Below, piece by piece: positions 57,676-64,000 of a stretch of DNA of 64,000 nt. The DNA comes from Ctena decussata. Its lineage: Eukaryota; Mollusca; Bivalvia; Lucinida; Lucinidae. Position numbers and translations under genes: made by a program. The stretch is taken from the NCBI GenBank assembly GCA_963989385.1, contig OZ022500.1, positions 109,161,842 through 109,225,841 of the forward strand. The letters are read 5' to 3'. How positions within the stretch are numbered: the first letter of the stretch is position 1; each line of letters begins with the position of its first letter. Below the pieces are notes generated by a model, which saw nothing but the letters and a program-made list of their open reading frames with translations, was not told the origin of the DNA and made no database searches.

Positions 57676-57853
57676 CACTAGATAAGAGGGGTATTTGATG
57701 ATAATTGAGGGATAATCTTTTTTATTTCTCATTGAAACTTTATGTTGTTACCCCTTATCTGAACCGTCTTGTTGAGACGGTTCAGATGAGGGGTCACAAC
57801 ATATGTTTTTATACAGTATCACCAAATACTCCCTCTTATCTAGAGCTCTGTCA
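57676..57853. mobile_element. GATAAGAAGGG-TIR palindrome, copy 3
   Basis: Complete copy: AGCACTAGATAAGAGGGGTA and ACTCCCTCTTATCTAGAGCT ends; CCCTTATCTGAACCGTCT tip with AGACGGTTCAGATGAGGGG. Confidence 0.88.
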
Positions 57854-58261
57854 TACAGCATCTTTTAGATGCTTGCTGCATCTTTTAGATGCATGGACAA
57901 AATTTCACCAAATACCTCTACCACAAATTAGACCCAATCAACAAACAAAGTCAAACAAATGTCCACAGAGATCAAGATCTGCAAGGCAATTTTTGTGAAC
58001 CGACAAATTATGTCGAGGTTTTTTATACAAAAAAAGGTTTACTGGATCCTTAAAGAAATAGAGAATCTAGTCATAATTTCGTACATATTGGTCTTATTCC
58101 AATGGGTATATTGTCAGCATTAGCAGAACTGCTTCTGCAATGAGATTTTTTTGTTTTGTTTTCTGTTGTATTTTTGTCCAATTCTTATAATACAGTTCTC
58201 CAAGAGGCTCAAGGGAAAGAATCCATAACTTGCACATCTTGGCACTGAGTCTGTGTTACTG

Positions 58262-58445
58262 TAATGACCCTAAATATTGGACACGAGAACTAAGCAAACA
58301 CTGTAGACCCAGATCAAACTGCAGTTTGTGAGGGTCTACAATGTTTGCCATTCACTAAGCATCACTTGGATGCATTAACATGTGTAAAATTCACTTTCTA
58401 AGAATTTTTGAAAATTGATTGTCCCACTTTTGGGTGTCCAAAATT
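58262..58445. repeat. Diverged relative of the 18540 palindrome
   Basis: TAAGCAAACACTGTAGACCC and GGGTCTACAATGTTTGCCAT are inverted around ATCAAACTGCAGTTTG. The outer ATATTGGACAC pairs with GTGTCCAAAATT. Confidence 0.75.
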
Positions 58446-59225
58446 TTAAGGTCATTACTGTAAATTTGAAGAAGAGAGGTGTTTTCACAAGATGGTTTTA
58501 ATACTGCAATTTATATTCATTGGGAAAAAAATTAGGGTGTTATCCATTAGAATAAACATGGTACAACCTGTCATATTTCTTAAGACTTCTGTTCCAAGGG
58601 CTTTGTAAAACTGTATATTGTTTACTGGTATGGTTGAAGTTTATTGTTTGCATTAGGCCACTGAACCCAAAAACAGTGCACATTAATACTCTTGTGAGAA
58701 CAATTACTCGTTTTAATGAAAAATGAACAGAAATTTCCACAAGTGGCTGCAATAGATTCTGTTCCTTCTCCATATAAACATACTTTGTAAACCAACATAA
58801 AAAGAACCACAGTAACATTTTCTTCATAATTGAAGCTATCACCTTCTGCAAAATGACACTAATTTGCCAGTAACCTCATGGCTGCCTTGAATTCCAGCTT
58901 TAAGAGCAGTTACGAAAGGCAATGGTATGTGACAACAAAAAAAAACATGCATTATTCCCCCTATCCCTATGATTAAATGAACGACTGTGATAGTTTGTGT
59001 GATAGCCACAGTATAATAGCACATTGTTTGGACATGATTGCAAACAAGGGAAGATCTTTATGCCATATGTGATATATCAAGACCCAGACTAGACAGAGGC
59101 GTATCCTGATCGGCGGTTTATACTACTTGCTATAATACTGAAATATTGTGGAAATACTGACATATTATCAAATCAAATCAGTTGAGCAGGGATGTATTTC
59201 TGTTTATTTGGAAGGTACTTCAAGA

Positions 59226-59465
59226 TATGAGTCACAACGCGACAAAACCAACAAAGTGGTAAAAGTGCCCAGTGAAGACTCAGATGAGCCTGGGCATCCG
59301 CCCAGTCTGATCAGTCTTTGCTGTGTGCTTGAACGGTAGCTAAGGGTCTAAGCTACCGCCATGCCGAAAAGAAGACTCTGATCCAACTGAGCAGATGCCC
59401 AGGCTGATCTGAGTCTTTGCTGGGCACACATGCCACTTTGTTGATTTTGTCCTGCGCCACTCATA
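59226..59465. mobile_element. GAGCCG-family foldback MITE, copy 6 of 9
   Basis: ATGAGTCACAACGCGACAAA and TTTGTCCTGCGCCACTCAT ends; CCTGGGCATCCGCCCAGTCT and GATGCCCAGGCTGATCTGAG inside; centre GGTAGCTAAGGGTCTAAGCTACC. Confidence 0.9.
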
Positions 59466-59473
59466 TGTATATT

Positions 59474-59851
59474 ACGGTGTATGACTACACTCCAATGGTT
59501 TTTTACATGGACAACATTAACAAAATAGTGTTTGCTTCCCTAATATCTCCATTATCCTGAGGGGCCTATTCTCAAAGAAAAGAATTTTCACCCAGAGAAA
59601 GCCAGTTCTGTATTTTAAGTTAAATGGGCACACCTCCGTGTTCTTCCACCATTTTTGCAAAGGGGAACAACTTTTTCGACTTCCTTTTGCTGCCCTGGAT
59701 GACAAAGCCCTGTCCAAATGGAGTCTATTTAAAAAGAAAGAATCTGATCCTTGAGGAGCAAATTCTGTCCTTTAAATGAACCTCATTCCGAAAAAAAGTA
59801 AAAATTAAAATGGCAGAATTACTTCCCCCTGGAAGTGTACCCCCCGTTAAT
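59474..59851. repeat. Two adjoining AAAGGAAAGAATTTGCTCC family copies
   Basis: A partial copy (59474-59620) is followed by a fuller one (about 59622-59851) with CCATTTTTGCAAAGGGGAAC, GATCCTTGAGGAGCAAATTC and AATTACTTCCCCCTGGAAGT. The open frame at 59725-59961 is incidental. Confidence 0.7.
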
Positions 59852-60053
59852 AGAAGTCCCACAAGAGAAAGAGGAAATATTTCGATGTGAGTGATCACCC
59901 CTGAAGCTGTATTTTTCACCCTAATATTAAATGTGGACAAGAACCACCCCCCACCCCCCAAAAAAAATAATTATTATCCTGCTAAAGCTTTAATCTGAGC
60001 CATGACTGGTCACAAATGGCATAAAACATCTTTTCTGAGACCCAGTACATATA

Positions 60054-60290
60054 TGAGTCGCGACACGACAACCAACAATGTGGTTGTGCGTCCAGCGCAG
60101 ACTCAGATCAGCCTGGGCATCCGCCCAGTCTGATCAGAGTCTACGCTGTCCGATTGAAGGTAGCTTAGGCTCTAAGCTACCCTTTAAGCGCCTAGCCAAG
60201 AATCTGATCCGACTGGGAGGATGCCCAGGCTGATCTGAGTCTGCGCTGGGCGCATTACCACATTGTTGGTTTTGTCGTGTCGCAGCTCAT
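60054..60290. mobile_element. GAGCCG-family foldback MITE, copy 7 of 9, in UBFD1 3' UTR
   Basis: ATGAGTCGCGACACGACAAC pairs with TTTTGTCGTGTCGCAGCTCAT; inner ACCAACAATGTGGTTGTGCG, CAGATCAGCCTGGGCATCC and GGATGCCCAGGCTGATCTG. The element ends about 10 bp beyond the UBFD1 stop codon (60301-60303), so it should lie at the start of the 3' UTR unless the transcript ends within 10 bp. Confidence 0.92.
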
Positions 60291-60300
60291 ATTATGAAGA

Positions 60301-60411
60301 TCAGTAGAATTGCCATTTCCCTAACACAGTGTCTTTGATAGCTTCCACATATTGAGCTGGTACCCAGTAGATCCAGTACCGGGATGCTTCTGTTGGTCCT
60401 AACTGCAGACC
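60301..60411 (-). CDS. UBFD1: UBFD1 terminal exon
   Basis: A CTTGTTTCAG acceptor precedes GLQLGPTEASRYWIYW and the stop TGA at 60301-60303. It has no ATG, so a start-codon scan misses it. Confidence 0.95.
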   Translation of the reverse strand, partial: GLQLGPTEASRYWIYWVPAQYVEAIKDTVLGKWQFY

Positions 60412-63400
60412 CTGAAACAAGAACCGGTCAAAAAGTGTCATTCACAAATTCAAATTACTGTGTATCGTCAAATTTCACAGAAGGCATATTTGGTCAGTAA
60501 AAATATATGAATGGATCTAATCATTATTGCATATGAAATAAATTCTCCTTTTTTTTCTTATTTCTTCACAAAATATATATGAGCCCCTTTTAAAAGAGAA
60601 CTGCTTCACCAAGATGTTTCTAATAAAAAGGCACATAACTGTTTGCCATGATGAATAAACAAAATGTATATTGGAACTGTCATCAAACCTCTGTATGCAT
60701 TTAAATATTATTATCAATGACTTTTTTTTTTATTTTCAGACTACAATTAGCTTTTCTGTGTGAAATATCAAAAGCCATAAGTATTTATAAAAGCTTCTGT
60801 ACACCCTTTTTTCAAAACTGGTAAATAATCTACTAAGCTTTCATGAACTGTTTTTCTTTCTCATGGAAGTCAGAAACTTTAAAATTCAGCGGAAAATTGA
60901 TTAACAGAAAATAACCTTCTAAATCTAGTGGTATGAGCACAACATTGGAAAACCATCAATGTGGCATGTGCCCCCAGCAAAGACTCAGATCAGCCTGGGC
61001 TTCCGCCCAGTCTGATCAGAGTTCTCGCTGTCCACTTTGACCCTTAGCTATCCTCTAAGTGCACAGCCAAGACTTGATCTGACTGGGCAGATGCCCGGGC
61101 TGAGCTGAGTCCTCGCTGGATGCACATGCCACTTTGCTGGTTTTCTCATGTCGCAACTCATATCTTTAACACCCTGGCTTTCTTTAGGCCAAATCTTGCA
61201 ACTCCAATACTGTGGATATCCTGACATCAATGTGCATGTACACAATATACAGTCGAACTTCGATGGCTCGAACTTGCCGGGACCTCCGAAAAAAGTTCGA
61301 CCGATCAGTAGTTCGAGACATTGAAGACCAGCTCAACATGATCCAACTTTATGTACTATGGTTTTCGATCATAACCACCACAACTTCCTGTATTTTGATC
61401 GGTTACTCTTTGAACCTTTGCACTTTCAGGTAGATATAACAAAACAACACAGAATTTTAATTACAATATAAAAAGATTAAGATAAGCATGGACGTAGCAA
61501 ACCTGATGACCAATACTTGTAATCGGTAGGATCAACATTTAGTCCGGTCATTAAACTTGGAAATGTTTTACAAGGAAACAGGGGCGAGCCATCTGTGTTT
61601 TTTTTACACAGAAAGTGGTTTCTAGGGACCAGACTTGGGGTTCGAGTGTTCAAGCCATCGTTGTTCGAGCCAAGTGTGGCATGTTTAGTTAAAATTAATA
61701 GGGATTTTGCCGGGACTGGAAAGTCAGTTCGACCGAAACGTGGTATTCGAGCCTTCCGAGTTTGAGCCAGTGAAGTTCGACTGTATTCTCTGCTTCCGCA
61801 GTTCACACATGCTTTACATATAAGCTCTGAAGTACTTCCTTAAAGTGCAGGTTCTACATTTTCTGGTCCTTTGGGATCACTGAGCATTTGAGTCAGACTG
61901 AAAAATAGTTCTGCTGAAGCCAGTGTGTGTGTGTTAGGGGGTGGGGGTGAGTGCATTGTTGCAGTATTACATTACTGCATTACATTACAATCTTTCACAT
62001 GTGTGCATGAACAGACTCAATTAAACCTAGTCTGCTGTTTTCATTTTTCTGATGCACTCCTTGCTTCCAGAGAATCTTCTTTCAGAATTTCGGAATATAT
62101 TTTATCTTCACTGCAGTTGGCGTTAGGTGATGTGATGTGGCCGTCATCCCATACTTTATCATAGTGCAGATTATATACATGTATTATCTGATCCTTTGGG
62201 ATCCTTTGGCACTTATAAATGAGCCCCGACACGAGAAAACCAACAAAGTGGTTGTGCGCCCAGCTCAGACTCAGATCAGCCTAAGCATTCCCCCAGTCTG
62301 ATCAGAGTCTTCGCAGTCCGCATAGAGGTAGCTTAGACTCTTAGCTACCCTTTAAGCGCTTAGCGAAGGGTGTGATTGGACAGGGCGGATGTGCAGGCTG
62401 ATCTGAGTCTGCACAGGGCACACAACCACTATGTTGGTTTTCTCGTGTCGCAGCTCAAATAGAGCTCCTCTGAAACAGGTGCTAGAGGTCCATTGAGCAG
62501 TGTTGCAACATTACACTAATCCACATACAAAGACTCAATGAAACTGAGTCTGCTAATTTTCATTTCTCTGGTGATTCCTTGCTTCCAAAGGACCGTCATT
62601 CAGAATTGATTTTAGACAGCTTTTACCAGGACATGCCAAAATATTTACCATCATATGGTATTCCTCATGCCCGTCAATAGGTTCATTCACTACAGCTTTT
62701 ATGGAATTCATAGGAAGTTTTTCTGTTCGTTCTGGAAAAAAAATCATAAAAATTCTAAAAATTGGGACAGCTAAAATAACTTCTGTAACTGACCTAAAAA
62801 TGGACCAATTTGGTTTTTACAAGGTAGTAATGCACCCACAGGATGCAGATGGAAAAGAATAGAATAACCAAATGCATAATAACTCCTTGAGCTTTCTGCT
62901 GACACTTTTTATATGTGGCCATTACAAACAGTATGCCTATACTGACTTAAGTCACCTTTATTTCATTAGAAAATATCTGCAAGCTTGGAATTTTATGTTC
63001 ATGAAACAGAATTCAAAGGAGCTGTTTCATCAAGGCCTGCACTGTTTGTGAGCTGTTTGATAACACACGCACGCTTTTAAGAAGCATACATATATATATA
63101 AATCCTAATAAAGAAAAGTATCAATGTAGAAATACTTATGGTGACTGCTTACACCTGACAGTTTGATAATAATAAATATCTCACCTTTTGTACCTAACCA
63201 CAACTGATCAACCTCTAATTTAAATGTCAACCGTACTTTTCCACCGGATTTGTTGTACATGCCTGATAATGGCTGTGGAGGGAGGGGCTGTCGTGAGTTC
63301 TTTATGCCGGGCATCACATCATCTGGTTTACCATATTTATCTAAAACTTTTTTATGTTGCTGAAATAGAAAATTAAAGTATTAAAATGCAGGTATAGATA

Positions 63401-64000
63401 ATTGGATAACTTTCTGTTTTATGGTCCTTTCAACAGTATTTCAGTCTTATAGAGCCCATGGAAGGGTGACAATGAAAGGCTATGTGCAATGGAACCCCAA
63501 TTATTGTTTGAAAGAATTCTTCCTCTTGTGGGATTCAAGTCCAAATCACTAGCTTAAAAGAAAAGCGCTTAACCCACTGAGCTACCAGGGTTCCTAAACA
63601 TGCAGGTATATGTAAAACAGTTTATACATGTAATTAAAAGTGCACATACAGTATCATATTTCTAGGCTTAACACCCTGGTAGCTCCATACTTGCCCTCAG
63701 CCCTCCAGCCAGTATGTAGATATCTGGCCCAATATAACTGGCAATGTGCCTGATATGACTGAAACTGTTGGTAAGTCATCCATACATCCATCCATCCTTT
63801 CACACAACATAGTCCACTAAATGTCAGAGAAACAGCTGAAGAATTACCAAACTTACCTTTTGTTGACTAAGTGGTTCTTTCGATGAAGCTGCTTTCGTCT
63901 CCTCCTGAATCTCTTTGAGATTTGGGGCATTGACTGAGAGGACATCGTTCATTGTAGAACCTACTACCATTATCTTGGCACCTTTAATAACCTTCAGATC
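60301..64000 (-). CDS. UBFD1: UBFD1, ubiquitin domain-containing protein, 3' part
   Basis: Exons in the window are 63857-64000 (5' end outside), 63185-63359, 62649-62731 and 60301-60411, joining to 170 residues. Frame and GT/AG sites agree at every junction (phases 0, 1, 0). The first part ends a ubiquitin-like domain (LKVIKGAKIMVVGSTMNDVL). The rest is the conserved C-terminal UBFD1 domain: PLSGMYNKSGGKVRLTFKLE, TEKLPMNSIKAVVNEPIDGH, YHMM, then QLGPTEASRYWIYWVPAQYV and a DTVLGKWQFY end. From family knowledge, UBFD1 (UBPH) is a small polyubiquitin-binding protein linked in human cells to NF-kB signalling. The closeness to vertebrate UBFD1 makes the call secure. Introns hold SINEs, three foldback or pogo-like elements and other repeats; the 3' UTR appears to start with a hairpin element. 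Confidence 0.96.
60932..61162. mobile_element. GAGCCG-family foldback MITE, copy 8 of 9
   Basis: ATGAGCACAACATTGGAAAA and TTTTCTCATGTCGCAACTCAT ends; GATCAGCCTGGGCTTCCGCC and GGCAGATGCCCGGGCTGAGC inside. It lies in UBFD1 intron (60412-62648). Confidence 0.87.
61250..61783. mobile_element. Non-autonomous pogo/Tigger-like element
   Basis: The left end CAGTCGAACTTCGATGGCTC and right end GAGCCAGTGAAGTTCGACTG are inverted repeats, flanked by TA on both sides (61248-61249, 61784-61785). This TIR style and TA target fit the pogo/Tigger branch of Tc1-mariner. At 534 bp with no transposase frame, it is a deletion derivative. In UBFD1 intron. Confidence 0.8.
61860..62615. repeat. Duplicated intron segment flanking a foldback copy
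   Basis: The segment about 61960-62100 (ACAGACTCAATTAAACCTAG then TCATTTTTCTGATGCACTCC) is repeated, diverged, at about 62500-62610 (AAGACTCAATGAAACTGAGT then TCATTTCTCTGGTGATTCC). The part at 62110-62215 is related to the 381-bp tandem unit at 27482-27862. Confidence 0.65.
62221..62456. mobile_element. GAGCCG-family foldback MITE, copy 9 of 9
   Basis: GAGCCCCGACACGAGAAAAC pairs with TTTTCTCGTGTCGCAGCTC; CAACAAAGTGGTTGTGCGCC and GGCACACAACCACTATGTTG inside. In UBFD1 intron. Confidence 0.9.
62649..62731 (-). CDS. UBFD1: UBFD1 internal exon, short
   Basis: A TTTTTTCCAG acceptor precedes a split Glu codon and RTEKLPMNSIKAVVNEPIDG. The exon ends YHMM at a GTAAAT donor (83 bp). The frame running on past it is intron. 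Confidence 0.94.
63185..63359 (-). CDS. UBFD1: UBFD1 internal exon
   Basis: A CTATTTCAG acceptor precedes QHKKVLDKYGKPDDVMPG. The exon ends WLGTK plus one base at a GTGAGA donor (175 bp, phase 1 out). Confidence 0.95.
63397..63599 (-). mobile_element. tRNA SINE (MetaSINE-like tail) with 11-bp TSD
   Basis: Read on the minus strand: GGAACCCTGGTAGCTCAGTG and GACTTGAATCCC boxes, then CATTGCACATAGCCTTTCAT and AAGACTGAAATACTGTTGAA. The duplication ATGCAGGTATA at 63386-63396 and 63600-63610 fixes the ends. Same family as 39367-39562. In UBFD1 intron. Confidence 0.9.
63677..63795 (+). mobile_element. SINE fragment
   Basis: CCCTGGTAGCTCCATACTTG to CCTGATATGACTGAAACTGT, ending in (CATC)n. This is the 39367 family with most of the tRNA head and body deleted. 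Confidence 0.7.
63857..64000 (-). CDS. UBFD1: UBFD1 exon, cut by window edge
   Basis: Frame 0 from the window edge, 48 codons, ending PLSQQK before a GTAAGT donor. It covers the end of the ubiquitin-like domain and a charged linker (KEIQEETKAASSKEPL). Confidence 0.94.

Overview
This is eukaryotic nuclear DNA, AT-rich and gene-poor, from an animal and most likely a bivalve mollusc. The reasons are spliced genes with GT/AG introns, a recognisable metazoan UBFD1 gene, a non-LTR retrotransposon, several tRNA-headed SINEs with short target-site duplications, and dozens of palindromic MITE-like repeats in families that recur within the window. The bivalve call rests on the SINE and repeat style and is an inference. 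Every gene I can support lies on the minus strand.

Genes. (1) 60301-64000 holds the 3' half of UBFD1, in four exons; the 5' end lies beyond the window. (2) 34942-46499 and 19652-23331 are two tandem, same-strand paralogues, called here gene A and gene B. Each has three coding exons: signal peptide plus PAN/apple-like domain, then an EB/EGF-like cysteine module, then a C-terminal PAN/apple-like domain. Intron phases are the same (0 and 1), exons 2 and 3 have identical lengths (157 and 260 bp), and exon 1 differs by one codon. By my hand alignment the paralogues are about 63% identical after the signal peptide. I do not recognise a named orthologue. (3) 16947-17164 may be a terminal exon of an unrecognised gene.

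Layout. 1-19.5 kb: no firm gene; two SINEs (one with a tandemly triplicated end), TIR and foldback elements, and low-complexity DNA. 19.6-23.3 kb: gene B, with a 224-bp hairpin in intron 1 and a MITE just after its stop codon. 23.4-27.9 kb: a 3.7-kb LINE inserted, with a 14-bp target duplication, into a 381-bp tandem repeat. 28-34.9 kb: a microsatellite, two SINEs, an 868-bp foldback element and small palindromes. 34.9-46.5 kb: gene A, whose 8.9-kb first intron contains a 2.9-kb element with near-identical 100-bp terminal inverted repeats, and more repeats. 46.5-60 kb: no gene, but a dense field of palindromic elements. The largest family (about 240 bp, foldback) has nine copies between 47 and 62.5 kb. 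60.3-64 kb: UBFD1, its introns and apparent 3' UTR loaded with the same families.

The genes do not form an operon or pathway. UBFD1 is a housekeeping ubiquitin-binding protein, and the A/B pair are secreted adhesion- or recognition-type proteins. The most notable items are the unnamed PAN-EB-PAN gene pair, the 2.9-kb TIR element beside an exon of gene A, the hairpin in the UBFD1 3' UTR, and an element at 51.7-52.5 kb carrying inverted arrays of a TTTCGTCTAA motif. All coordinates and identities were read by eye, so repeat boundaries are good to a few bases at best. Exon boundaries were checked for splice dinucleotides and frame.
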